Positions 38,040 through 53,100 of a stretch of DNA of 64,000 bases are shown here, one piece after another. Position numbers and translations under genes: made by a program. The stretch lies in contig NC_034014.1 of the NCBI RefSeq assembly GCF_000346465.2, forward strand, positions 11,818,480 to 11,882,479. The letters run 5' to 3'. How positions within the stretch are numbered: position 1 is the stretch's first letter; the number at the start of each line of letters is the position of its first letter. The notes beneath the pieces are model-generated. The model had not been told where the DNA came from. It saw only the letters and a program-made list of their open reading frames with translations, and made no database searches. The DNA comes from Prunus persica. Lineage: Eukaryota > Streptophyta > Magnoliopsida > Rosales > Rosaceae.

Positions 38040-38235
38040 TTTCAATGTAATACGGTCCTTCTCTAATTTCAATTTAATACTATTTTATTAAATGTTATAG
38101 CCGCCCAACTATACTATTTAAATGTTATAGCCGCTTGGCTATACTATTTAATAATAAAAAATTATGAAAAAAAGGACCTTCCTAGTTGCATTACTTTATA
38201 CTTTATAGATAGTAATTTGGTATAGTCACGCGGCT
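38040..38235. repeat. Short repeats carrying TATAGCCGC
   Basis: ATGTTATAGCCGC and a following CTATACTATTTAA occur twice in tandem (about 38092-38150). The inverse form GCGGCTATA appears near 38230, and GTATAGCCGC again near 38752. This suggests a small foldback element, but its ends are unclear. Confidence 0.45.
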
Positions 38236-38785
38236 ATACGAATAAAATACGTACATGTTTTATTTGAAATTTTTTTGACAAATTACAACTTAAAAGTTTG
38301 GCCACTATATAATATCCTAATATAATTGATTTAAACTTTTAATATATATTATTCGTATTCAATAATATGTGATAATTATGTTTATAATACATGAATTTTG
38401 TGTGCATTATTAAAAAATTTGTAAAAAAAATACGTGTATTAAACATGAAAAATATGTATGTACATGTTCAATACGAGTGTTGTACGTTTATTTTTTTAAA
38501 AACCTGAATTTTACCGAGTCTTGAATACGTGTAGGAAACACGGATGTATTATTGAAATATAGGTATGTACATGTATAATACAGTATTAAATGTGAAATTG
38601 CTAAATTATTTATAGGGGTAATAACTCTAAAAAAAGTAAAAAATCAAAAGGGGGCCAATAGAGACTCGGGTAATAGCCTAATAGTAATTGATAATCCAGG
38701 AAAAAATATAAAAGAAAAAGAGGATCCCATTATATATGTATATATAAAGCGTATAGCCGCTCGATATACTATTAATTTTTAAAAA

Positions 38786-39720
38786 AAGTATTTGTCTCAG
38801 GAATTTGAGATTGAGGATTTAGGTGCTCTAAAATACTTCCTCGGAATTGAAGAAGCAAGGTCAAAAACTGGTATATTTCTGTCTCAAAGGAAGTGTGTGA
38901 TGGATCTACTCACTGAAACAGGAATGCTTGGATGTAAGCCTACTGACACACTCATTGAGATGAATCACAAGTTGTGTGAAGACACGGATTGGTTGCTCAC
39001 CAATAAGGAACAATACTAGCGCCTTGTTGGAAAGTTGATATATTTGGCACGCACAAGACCAGATATTGCATATGTTGTGAGTGTGGTTAGTCAGTTTATG
39101 CATTCACCCAATGTTTCTCATAAGAATGCAGTTGATCGGATCTTAAAATACTTAAAGTCAGCCCATGGAAAGAGATTAATGTTCTTAAAGAATGGAAATC
39201 TTGAAGTTGTTGGATATACTAATGCTGATTGGGCTGGTTCCATTATAGATAGACGCTCTACATCGGGTTACTTTACATTCGTTGGAGGTAACCTAGTCAC
39301 TTGACAAAGTAAAAAATAAAATGTGGTTACTCGATCTAGTGCAGAAGCAGAGTATCAGGGAATGGCTCAAGGAGTTTGTGAATTATTGTGGATCACAGAA
39401 TTCTTAACAGAATTGAGTTTTAAACTAGAGAAACCAATAGAGTTACATTGTGATAATAAGTCAGCTATTGATATTGCTCATAATCAAGTTCAACATGATC
39501 GAACTAAACATGTTGAGGCGATCATGTTGAGGTGGATAGACATTTCATCAAAGAAAAAAATTGAGAACAAGATCATCTGTCAACCTTTTGTAAAATTAGA
39601 AGATCAAATAGTGGATGTCTTAATAAAAGCTGTCTGTGGATGAGTGTTTTATGACTCACTTACCAAGTTGGGCAGTGCTGCTGATGTGAGTTAACCTACT
39701 AAATCAAGAAGATTTATTTC
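38786..39720 (+). pseudogene. Truncated Ty1/copia pol (late reverse transcriptase and RNase H), third family
   Basis: The sequence starts in late reverse transcriptase (LGALKYFLGIEEARS, GIFLSQRKCVMDLL) and continues with LVGKLIYLARTRPDIAY, GYTNADWAGSIIDRRSTSGY and an RNase H end (SSAEAEYQGMAQGVCELLW, LHCDNKSAIDIAHNQ). It lacks gag, protease, integrase and most of reverse transcriptase. Stops lie near 39017, 39302 and 39317. It diverges from copies A and B at many residues, so it is a separate family. Sequence to about 39880 may be part of its LTR. Confidence 0.85.
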
Positions 39721-39880
39721 CTAAGTTAATTAGGTAATTTACTTCATTGCTTTATATAGTTTACACATCCTTGTTTAATTAGGACACTGTATTAATTTCC
39801 TTGTAAAGCACCCTTGTAAACTCCCATATATCTACTTAAATTGATTAAGAAGAGGCCAATGTGGAATCTTTGTTTAAGTG

Positions 39881-40213
39881 GGTAAGATCACTTAAAGATT
39901 AAATAGCCAATTAAAGACCTATCTCCAATCTTTGTTCATTACCAAAAGGGATACATAAACAGCATAACACCAACCGAATTTATAAAAACAAAAAAAAAAG
40001 AAAAAAAAAAAAGCGTAACACTAACATGTCATGTCCGCCTGAAAGAAAAAAAAGACCAACTTAGTCTATGACAATATCAGTAGCCCTAATTCTGCAGCCA
40101 CTGCAACACTATAGGGAGGAGGAGTCCACAACGGTTGTCGGATGGACATTGCCTCCACGCCCTAATTCTGCATAGGGTTCCTTGCCCTCTGTTTAGCTTG
40201 GTATGGAACTTGG
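39881..40213. other. Non-coding DNA before the hAT element
   Basis: It includes an A-rich run near 39990-40012. Sequence on both sides of the hAT element (to about 41240) joins into a T-rich block ending in an A-run, possibly an old LINE tail. No gene is seen. Confidence 0.4.
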
Positions 40214-41077
40214 TAGGGGTGGGTATGGTATGGTACAGTACGGTATTGAGCTTATACCGCTATTGATACCGGAAATTAAAACCGGTATGGTACGATATGG
40301 GATTATCGTTTGTCAAAGTTCGTACCGTACCATGCCAAATCGATATCGATACGGTATTGGTACCATTTCAGTACCAAAATGAACAACTGAAAAAATGCAT
40401 GACGGAATGAATAAGACAATAAAAATAGATACTAAATTTCATAATTCATTCATATGATATGCCCTGAGAATCCAAAGCTTCATACTGAAGCTTGAAGACA
40501 AAACACAATTTTTTTCATCATAATGTTTGCTACCTAGATTAAATTACAACATTTTCTTATATGTGCAAGACATTAGTTATGGGAGAAAAAAAACCCAACT
40601 CAATTGCAGAAATGGGGAAAACAAAAATTGAGGAAATGAAATTTACATTAATTAAGCCATAAACATGAACTTAGAGATATGATTATCCGAGAAAATTTGA
40701 CAGAAGATGCAAAAAGAAAATTACAATTCAAAGGCATTGATCAAAGAAAGTAAACAACAGCTACCCAAATGCCCAGCAGCCTCAAGAAATTCTTCTTTTT
40801 TATTTGTACAAATTTGCAAAACGGGACTTTGGAAAATCTCCTTCCTTCCTTCACAGTTCATCACAACAACTATATGTTACTATTTGAACATGTTTATATT
40901 TCGGTACAGTATGGTATTGACCGGTACCAAATACTTCATACCGCTACCATATCATACTCTAGTGGTACGGTACGGTACCGATTATCTCCCCATCTCAAAT
41001 GAAACGGTATGAAATCGGTATTGTACAGTATGGTTAGTGTACAGTTTCGGTATTTCGGTTTTAGATGCCCACCCGTA
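40214..41077. mobile_element. Non-autonomous hAT element, 864 bp, with perfect 8-bp duplication
   Basis: The ends are TAGGGGTGGG and, read on the other strand, TACGGGTGGG. The 8-mer GAACTTGG stands at 40206-40213 and 41078-41085 without mismatch. Both subterminal regions are packed with GGTATGGTA, GGTACGGTAC and ACCGGTA motifs in both orientations, as expected for transposase-binding sites. No transposase is encoded; mobilisation would need an autonomous hAT elsewhere. Confidence 0.9.
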
Positions 41078-41085
41078 GAACTTGG

Positions 41086-41501
41086 TGCATGATTTTGATT
41101 TTTCCATTGATTTATCCCTTTTGTTGTAGCTTGCTTGCCTTGCTGCTTGGTAGGGGCTTTCGGCTTTTTATCGCCTTGTATGTTCTTTTCTGCTGCTCTT
41201 CGTGTTTTAATGAAATTCCACTTCGACCAAAAAAAGAAGGCAATCCCCAATCTCTCAGGACACAATGGCTGATATGAGAAAGTCTGGGTTCATAAATTGG
41301 TAACCTAATCAAATCCGCATTAAACATAGATAATTAGAAATTAGAACAATCAAAATTTGAGATCAATATGAACCCATCGGAATTCAAAACGTCGAAAGGA
41401 ATTTGGTCACCCAACATACTATTTATTCTTGCTCATACACAAACAACATTCACATTATACATTATTTATTTGGTCACAAACAAGTCTGCAATTCGATTTC
41501 C
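41086..41501. other. Spacer downstream of the beta-glucosidase gene
   Basis: It is non-coding and includes the 3' UTR of the minus-strand gene that ends at 41502. An A-run near 41230 could be a retrotransposon tail. Confidence 0.5.
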
Positions 41502-45580
<4,079 letters not shown>

Positions 45581-45630
45581 AACTTGAGGTTTTGGTGATC
45601 TAGATAGCTTGGCTTTGCCTGTCATGGGTT

Positions 45631-45637
45631 TTATATA
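45631..45637 (-). promoter_or_regulatory. Likely TATA box of the beta-glucosidase gene
   Basis: On the minus strand CCATATATAA stands 51 bases before ATG 45580. Transcription would start about 25-35 bases downstream, near 45600, placing the in-frame ATG at 45625 upstream of the transcript and leaving 45580 as the first start codon. Confidence 0.6.
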
Positions 45638-45884
45638 TGGAGGAAGGACACATCACAGCACAGCTCGAAAGTCAGGAGTCTCAAGACACATGTACACTGT
45701 GCATGCAACGGTTAAAGCATCTCAAATGTTCCTCAAAAAGAAAAATTAAATTTAAAAGATCGTTAAAAAATAATCATTTGATGAAGCTAAAATGTTAAAT
45801 TACTGCATAGCCTAAATGACATTTGTGAGGCCTTTATTAATGTCATAGCTTGATTTGGAATGATCAAGGAACCACTAAAAGCAT

Positions 45885-45942
45885 ATAATTTATAAAAGCA
45901 AATTAACATGCTTTTCAAATTATAAAAGCAAATTAACATGCT
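45885..45942. repeat. Tandem repeat of about 28 bp
   Basis: TTATAAAAGCAAATTAACAT followed by GCTTT occurs twice in a row. It lies between the beta-glucosidase promoter and the GH1 relic. Confidence 0.8.
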
Positions 45943-45960
45943 TTACCACGACGACGAAAG

Positions 45961-46172
45961 GTCCATGGCTGATCCAACATGATTCAATGTTTTGCCCAAT
46001 CACCAAATTCCTTGTAATGAAGGTCTGCATAGTCCTGAAAGTGATTCTTGCATATACATAGAGATGTTTGGAAAATTAAAAATGTGGGAAATATTAATTC
46101 TAAGCACTTCATATAGTATAAATGTGTTAACTTACAAAATGTGAAGGCTCGAAAAACCACCATATTCTAGTC
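45961..46172 (-). pseudogene. Relic of a second GH1 beta-glucosidase (exons 6-7)
   Basis: 45961-46050 aligns with the start of exon 7 of the adjacent gene, sharing ATCACCAAATTCCTTGTA and AAGTGATT on the plus strand. 46133-46172 aligns with the end of exon 6, sharing AAACCACCATATTC. Order and strand match the intact gene, so this is what remains of a tandem duplicate. Stops and changed residues rule out function. Confidence 0.75.
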
Positions 46173-46460
46173 ATCATTAGTTGTCCTGTGTGTAATTACT
46201 CTTAGCTCATATTTAGAAATTAGAACTTGGCTATTTGCTAAAAAGTTGAAGTACATTGAAGAATTTATGAGGCTACAAAACCAAGATAATTTGTGCATTC
46301 GTTTATAATGGACATCATTAGGAAAATCAGCATATGCATCACAAAACTTTGTCTAGATGACTTACTAGTGTCCTTTTGACTGTTTAATTTTATCAAAAAG
46401 GCTGGGGTTGGTCTGGACTCACCAAGTCTCTCATTTTACATTTTTCATATTTTTTTTTTT

Positions 46461-46463
<3 letters not shown>

Positions 46464-46540
<77 letters not shown>
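46464..46540. repeat. (GA)n microsatellite, about 38 units
   Basis: The longest simple repeat in the window, directly after a T-run at 46450-46461. Confidence 0.95.
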
Positions 46541-46542
<2 letters not shown>

Positions 46543-46629
46543 TAAATTAGCTTTTGCTTTTTGGGGGAAGACTTCATGGTTTCTTGAATTCCTTTTGGGG
46601 CTTTCATTGAAATTTCATTTCTCAAACTT

Positions 46630-46930
46630 TTGCTTAGTGATACAAAGTTTTCATCTCTCATCACTTTCATTTTCACCATTTTAGAAAACTTGGTTTTCTC
46701 TTTGGTTTATATGAGAGTGTATATGGCATAAAAATGGGTTTTCAAGATTTCATTTTGAAAGCTACTCCTTTTTCAGAAAATCTGACCATAGCTTTGCACA
46801 TCAAAGTTTTAATCTCTCATATTTTTCATTTACACCATTTTGGAAAACTTGGTTTTCTCTTTAGTTTGTATGAGATTGTTCATGGCTTTTGAAATGAGGA
46901 TTTCAAATCTGATTCTATCTTTGAAACCAA
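46630..46930. repeat. Two diverged units of about 160 bp in tandem
   Basis: Units starting near 46630 and 46790 share AAAACTTGGTTTTCTCTTTnG and CAAAGTTTTnATCTCTCATn. No coding potential was seen here or in the rest of 46541-47400. Confidence 0.6.
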
Positions 46931-47432
46931 ATTCACCCATTCATAATTTTTTAGAGTAAAACTTCTACTTTGCATTCTCTACTTGGTGAGGTATGAGTTT
47001 TCATTACGAGAGTTTGAAAATTATTCTTTGAAATCTGTTGTGTTTTTTTATAATTTGCATATGGGTATAGTTATAACTACTCATCTTCTTTAGTCTGCAT
47101 CTAAGTTCATTATGATTAGCCATCTTCTTTAGTCTAGATCAGATTCTTGGTTGATTTCTTCAAAAGGATGGTTTCTTGAAGGAATTGACCCATTTTCATC
47201 TCAGAATCTAAATTTCATAGTTCTATTCAATTCGGAGCTAAGTTGCGGTGCCATGGGATGAAGAAATTGATGGACTAGTTGCCGTTTCCATGAAGAACAA
47301 GCTACTAGCTCAACTAAGTTTGGAGAAAAAGGTTGCACATTGAGGTAGTGCTTATTTCCTAAATAGACCTATGCGAGAACCTGTAAAAATATATATACAT
47401 ATATATATATGGGGGCGGATCCGTGGCACTAT

Positions 47433-47600
47433 ATTTTTGACACAATTTTTGGGCCATTAGATTACTCCACTTTCAATGAGAGAGAAAATAAAATTAATGA
47501 TTGTCTATTTAAAAAAAATTAAAACTATTTGCCATGTAATATTTAATCTCAACCATTGAAAGTGGAGTAATCTAATGGCCCAAAAAATTGTGTCAAAAAT
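47433..47600. mobile_element. Foldback MITE with 46-bp inverted repeats
   Basis: The left arm 47433-47478 (ATTTTTGACACAATTTTTGG, then GCCATTAGATTACTCCACTT) is repeated inverted at 47554-47600 with a single one-base length difference. About 75 bp lie between the arms. The duplication could not be defined, so the superfamily is open. Confidence 0.75.
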
Positions 47601-47662
47601 GTACATATTAATTATTTATTAATATGAATTTTTCTTATTTAAATATTTATTGTGAAGACTTA

Positions 47663-48238
47663 TCTATATATATAAAGCAAAAGGCAGAGAATAGTGAAAC
47701 ATTCAAAATACCAGAAAATGCCCTTTGTTAATTCAAACATTAAGAATTGAAATTATTAATTAAATGAGGATAATATGGTAAATTCACATTTTTTAATATT
47801 AAAAAAATTAAAATTAAAAACAAAATAAGATAATAGGTCATACTTTTATCTATATATATAAAGCAAAAGGCAGAGAATGGTGAAACATTCCAAATACCAG
47901 AAAATGCCCTTGGTTAATGCAAACATTAAGAATTCAAATTATTAATTAAATGAGGATAATACGGTAAATTCACACTTTTTCATATTTTAAAAAAGAAAAA
48001 GAAAAAGAAAAAGCAGATAATGGATCCTATTTTTAGGGAACACAACTACCCATTATCTTTTTTAATTCTAAAATAAATTTAAATTTTTTTAAAAAAAAGC
48101 CTCTCGCAAGCGCGGAAACGCGTGCGGAGAGGCTAGTGGAACATAACTACCCTGTTATTTTTTATTAATTCTAAAAATAAAATAAAAAAGAAAAAGAAAA
48201 CCAATTGGCACATGCGTGAGCATGTGTCAAGGGGCTAG
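47663..48238 (+). mobile_element. Outer Helitron, interrupted by a second Helitron
   Basis: It starts TCTATATATATAAAGC after an A and ends CTAG before a T, with a CACATGC/GCATGTG hairpin at 48209-48226, eight bases before the end. It encodes nothing. The inner element at 47849-48136 splits it; without that the outer copy is about 288 bp. Confidence 0.8.
47849..48136 (+). mobile_element. Inner Helitron (288 bp) inserted at an AT site
   Basis: It starts TCTATATATATAAAGC right after A 47848 and ends CTAG right before T 48137. A strong hairpin at 48099-48133 (GCCTCTCGCAAGCGCG with its inverted partner) precedes the CTAG. Flanking outer sequence reads A|T across the insertion and matches the corresponding uninterrupted stretch inside the inner copy (about 48016-48055). 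Confidence 0.85.
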
Positions 48239-49051
48239 TATGTTATTAAATCTTAAGCCTAGTATGAGATTATCCCTTTAGTTGAAAGATGACACCATTC
48301 TTGTTTTCCATATGTATTGGTTCATGTCAATTTAGAAATTCTGAGTTTTGCCAAAATCCCAAGTTTATTTCCCTTATCCAAACACACCATTAATGATTTG
48401 TGAAGTTCCCGTGGAATTGTTATACTTTTATGGGTGCATTTTTATTACCTCAAGTCATCTGTTATAACTTGCAGTCCACTGCTATTACCTTAGGTCCATT
48501 CTTATCTCCTTTAACTACTCTTTCTTTTTGTTACAAGTCCTAATACATTTTTTGTCATCATCATTCTTGGTTATACGTACAAATTTACCGGCGATTTGGA
48601 GGTTTTAGGGATGAAGCTTCGTGGAGAGAGAATGAGGCAGCTGAGTTTTTGGGTCGTGTGCTGATGGGTTTAATAAATTAAAAAGATAATGGTTTAGTGA
48701 ATCATGAACATTGCTTAGGATATTTGCGGTGGCAATTTTGTAAATTTATTTGGGGGTTTTAATGAATTTGGGTTGGGCTTAATTGGGTTTTTTAGCGGTG
48801 GTAGACTTGTAAATTTGTTTGGGTTTTTTAATGAAACGGGTTGGGCTTCATTTAGTGGTATTGTTGTAATTTATAGGTATTTTGAGTGTTAATTTATTTT
48901 TTAAAGTGAGTTTTGGATTTTTTTTATTGAAATTGTTGCGGGTTGGGTTTTCACTATTTCAGACCCCACTATTGGGCCTATAACTCAAGCTTCCTTTGTT
49001 TTCCAAAGCAATGTTCATGATTCACTAAACAAATAGTAGAAGAATTGCAGT
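48239..49051. other. Non-coding spacer
   Basis: No gene is recognised. Between 48700 and 48850 a phrase containing TTGTAAATTTnTTTGGG and GGGTTGGGCTT is repeated two to three times, suggesting old local duplication. Confidence 0.5.
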
Positions 49052-49060
49052 AAAATTTTA

Positions 49061-49352
49061 GGGTAAATTATTCAAATGGTCTTCAAATTTATACTCAATT
49101 TATATTTTGGTCCCTCAATTAAATTATTCGTTCAAATGGTCCATCAACTCTATATTATTCTCTCCATTGGTCCTACCGTTATATTTTGGTCATTATTTAC
49201 CCTAAAATTAGGTTAAATCTAACAGAAAATTAGACGGTAGACCCATTGGAGCGAATAATATAGAGTTGATGGACCATTTGAACAAATAATTTAGTTGAGG
49301 GACCAAAATATAAATCAGGTATAAATTTGAGGACCATTTAAGTAATTTACCC
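49061..49352. mobile_element. MULE-type MITE, 292 bp, 9-bp duplication
   Basis: Inverted arms of about 120 bp begin GGGTAAATTATTCAAATGGT and, from the other end, GGGTAAATTACTTAAATGGT. The 9-mer AAAATTTTA flanks both sides (49052-49060 and 49353-49361). Long inverted repeats with a 9-bp duplication are typical of Mutator-like elements. Confidence 0.85.
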
Positions 49353-49489
49353 AAAATTTTAAGAAATAGGTTATGGCTACAAAAAAAAAAGTAATAGGCT
49401 AACTTTTCTTTCCATTGGTATTCAATAGATAATGGAAAGTTACTAGCTAAGGGGTATATACAAAATGGAGAGTAGAAAACCAATATTAT

Positions 49490-49745
49490 TAAGGGCTAAC
49501 ATTAAAAGACCCCCTCAAGGTTTGGGATCATTTTCAAAATGCGCTCCTGAGTTTCAATTTCATCAATTTACACCCTATTGTTTTCAAATTTGACCAATTT
49601 AAGTTTTTCGTTAAGTTGACTGTCAAAAAATCCTTTAAGTGATGACGTGTCTTTTATATGGTCTACTTTTTTTGCTTAGTTGAAAGAAAATATTAATAAA
49701 ATAATAATTAGAAATTTTAAATTCAATATATAAATTTTTTTGAAA
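49490..49745. repeat. Possible single terminus of another MULE-like element
   Basis: The sequence style (ACCCCCTCAAGGTTTGGGAT, then TTAAGTTGACTGTC and GATGACGTGTC) recalls MULE ends in plants. A differently worded relative starts near 61400. No second arm or duplication was found. Confidence 0.35.
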
Positions 49746-49860
49746 AGTAAAAATAAAACTAACCCCTTTCCCCGATCTGCCTCCCTCCCTCCTTGCCCCA
49801 CCACTTCCCCACCCTCCTTACACCTCCACCGTCACCTCAACCCAGCCACCCTACCCACCA

Positions 49861-50245
49861 GTGGCTCACGCCCTCTCCCTCCTCTTCCAATTCCCACCAA
49901 TGCTGGACTATAGTGATGAAGCCATCTTGCTTTATGTTCAAATGGTGGTGAAGGGTATTTTGCCTAATAAGTTTACATTTCCATTTGTGCTGAGCGCTTG
50001 CTCCAAGGTTTTGGCTTTTTGTGAAGGGGTTCAGCTCCATGGAGCACTTGTTAAGATGGGTTTGATGAAAGATGCATTTATTGAGAATTCTTTGATCCAT
50101 TTCTATGTTGAATGTGAGAAGTTGGATTATAGCCAAAAGGTGTTCGATGGAATGGTTGAGGTTAATATCAAATTGATGGGTTTCTCGTTTATGAAATTTG
50201 TTACTAGTTTCTTACTGTTTTTCCATGATTGCTTCATAGATAATG
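49861..50245 (+). pseudogene. PPR protein fragment cut by copia copy B
   Basis: The open frame has pentatricopeptide-repeat signatures: ILPNKFTFPFVLSACSKV, GVQLHGALVKMGL and DAFIENSLIHFYVECEKLDY. PPR proteins bind organellar RNA. Only about two to three repeats remain. There is no start or targeting peptide, the next repeat decays after VFDGM, and copia copy B inserts at 50246. Sequence beyond the element (55536 on) shows no PPR continuation. It was probably already a fragment when the retrotransposon arrived. Confidence 0.75.
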
Positions 50246-50463
50246 TGTTGGCGAGATATCCTAGTCATATTAGGATATTTCTTTATTATTCTATTAGGAT
50301 TTTATTTATTTCATTTTTGTATAGATATTATGTAATTAGGTTTTGTCTTATTTCCCAGTATAACCCTACTAGAGTTTGTAACCTTGTATTATAAATACCT
50401 CCTTTTGGAGAATGAAATATATCTGCAAATATTCTACCCATATTGTTTGACTTGGTATCAGAG
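50246..50463 (+). repeat. 5' LTR and primer-binding site of copia copy B
   Basis: The LTR runs 50246-50452, TGTTGGCGAG to TTTGACT, with TATAAATA near 50391. TGGTATCAGAG at 50453-50463 is the tRNA-Met primer-binding site. Confidence 0.95.
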
Positions 50464-50555
50464 CCGACTTTCAGGTGACCTGTGTGTGTTGTGCCCAGTC
50501 GTGTTCTACTGTGTGCCCTTATTTCTTTTAGGGTTCTTGTGTCCGTGCCTATGCT

Positions 50556-51520
50556 GTGTTTGTCGTATCTACTTCGTGTTGTTTTTTTTCCGCTGCTATC
50601 ATGGGTGATGATTCTAAAATCGTGGTGAGTGCTAGTGTGTCTGCAACAAAGGAGGAACGTCCCTCGCGTGATTACTCTACCCCGATTACTTATGACAAAT
50701 TGGATGGCTCCAATTATGTCTCTTGGTCTCGTGGTGAGCGTATTACAATTACTAGTCATCGTATGGCAAGTTGGATCAATGGGAAGAAGCCTGCTCCATC
50801 TTCAGATTCTGCTGCCTATGCCGAATGAGAAGAAGATAATTGCCTGGTGCAGTCATGGCTTCTCAATTCCATGACTAAGCTAGTTCGTGCCTTGTTTGAA
50901 CATGGTGCTACTACTTATGATATCTGGGAGGCCGCCCAGAAGACCTATACTGTGACTCAGAATAGTTCTCATCTATTTCAACTTCGGCGGCAGTCCATCC
51001 TTACATGTCAGAATGGTGAATCTGTCAAAGTGTTCTATGAAAAACTCCATGCTATCTGGCAGGAGATTGATTGTCTGCGTCCACATGAATATGGTTGTGC
51101 CGATGATGGGGCTCTTCGTCTGAAAGAACTTGAAGCCGATCAAGTTTATGATTTTCTTGGAGGACTTGATCCACCATATGATGGTGTCCGTAGCCGTATC
51201 CTTGCTCTTAGTCCTGTCCCTCCTCCTCTCGAGGCCTATGCCATGGTAATAGAGGAAGACACCCGTCAGTCTGCTATGCTTGGAGGAGGTTCCATGGCCC
51301 TTAAAGTCGACCCTGCACGTCAAAGGCCGGTCACCTAGTACGACGCGAACGGTCGCTCTTCATCCAGAAAATTTTCTCCTTCTGCTGGGTCGCGTCCTAC
51401 TGGCTCTACCCCTAGCTCTCTTGACGATCCTCCTAAATGCCGTCATTGTAATGGGAATCATTATTCTGAGAAGTGCTTTAAGGAGCATGGTTACCCCGAT
51501 TGGTTTGTTGACTACAAAGC
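50556..51520 (+). pseudogene. copia-B gag with zinc knuckle
   Basis: The frame opens near 50556 with KLDGSNYVSWSRGE and continues to the knuckle CRHCNGNHYSEKC near 51439-51480. Stops at about 50826 and 51336 interrupt it; neither is at the same codon as in copy A. Confidence 0.85.
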
Positions 51521-51524
51521 TCGT

Positions 51525-53100
51525 ATGTACGGCCCCAAGGCCGCCTGCACTATAACTCAAGATGAGACCCGTCCTCCGGCCCCATCTGCAAATCTGTGTG
51601 TTTCTGATACCATGTCAGGTATGGGCTCTAATACTTGGATAATTGACACTGGTGCTTCTGATCATATGACTTATGATGATAATATGTTTGATGAGTTGTC
51701 TCGTAACCCTCGTGACCCCTATATTACTAGTGCTAATGGTTTACCTTCCCTAGTTACTGGTGAAGGTACCATCCACCTCACTCATTCTTTACCTCTGTCC
51801 CATGCTCTTTTGGTTCCAAATATTCGTTGCAATTTGTTGTCTGTTGGGCGTTTACTTGATACACTTAACGCTTCTGCTACTTTTTATTCTACCCATTATT
51901 TTTTTCCAGGATCTCAAGACTCACGAGAAGATTGGGCATGGTAAAAGGATAGGGAGGTTTTATTACTTACAGTTACCAGTTGCAGCAGTTCGTAGGTTTG
52001 TCCCTAATAAAGTCCAGGGTGGCAGTGTCAAAGACAAGCAACAACTTTGGTTGTGGCATCGTATCTTAGGACATCCGTCATTTGGTTATCTTAAGCATTT
52101 GTTTCTTTCATTATTTAGTTTGTGTGATGAGTCTAGCTTCAAATGTGAGACTTGTGTAATGGCCAAGAGCCACCGTACTGTGTTTCCCTTCAGTAATAAT
52201 AAAGCTGGATTGCCTTTTGAGTTAGTTCATTCTGATGTATGGGGCCCTGCCCGTGTGACTTCTCATGGTTTCCGTTGGTTTGTCACGTTCATTGATGACT
52301 GCACTCGCCTAACATGGGTATATTTGATGAAGCATAAACATGATGTTGCCTCTATTCTTCCTGTTTTCTGTGTTATGGTGTCTACTCAGTTTCATGCTAG
52401 TGTTAAAGTATTTCGAACTGATAACAGAGGTGAATATGTGAATCATACCTTGACCCAGTTCTTCCGTGATCAAGGTATCATTCATCTCAAACAACCACTC
52501 CATTCACTCCTCAACAAAATGGTGTGTTTGAACGTAAGAATCGTCAGTTACTTGAAGTTGCTCGCTCCTTTATGTTGGATATGTCTGTTCCCCACCATCT
52601 TTGGGGACATGGTGTTTTGGCTGCTGCCTAATTGATTAATCTTACTCCTAGTCGGGTTCTGGATTTCAAGACTCTGCTTGATGTATTATGTGCCCATACT
52701 CCTCCGGTTTCAGTCTCTAAGCTACCTCCGAAGGTGTTTGGGTGTGTTGCCTATGTTCATGTCTACTCCCATCAACGGAGTAAACTTGACCCATGTGCTA
52801 TCCGCTGTGTCTTCATTGGCTATTCTACCACTCAGAAGGGTTACAAGTGCTACCATCCTCCTTCACAGAAGGTACATGTTACTTTGGATGTCACCTTTCA
52901 TGAAGAAGTACCGTATTATGTCTCTTCCTCCTCTCCAATTCAGGGGGAGAGGGGGAGTGAATTGAAGAATTTCGGAATAGAAAATCTTGAATATACAGAG
53001 GCATCGCAAGCAATCTGTGCAAAACCGACCGGTCGCCAAGTGCCGTCGAAACAACAATCTGTGCAAAACCGACCGGTCGCCCAGAAGGTCACGACCGGTT
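51525..53100 (+). pseudogene. copia-B protease and integrase
   Basis: The protease site is WIIDTGASDHMTYDDN near 51636-51690. The integrase zinc region (LWLWHRILGHPSFGYLKH) and core (HSDVWGPARVTSHGFRWFVT, then FRTDNRGEYVN) follow, with a frameshift near 52480. The linker with ACCGGT palindromes is at about 53026-53100. Confidence 0.85.
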
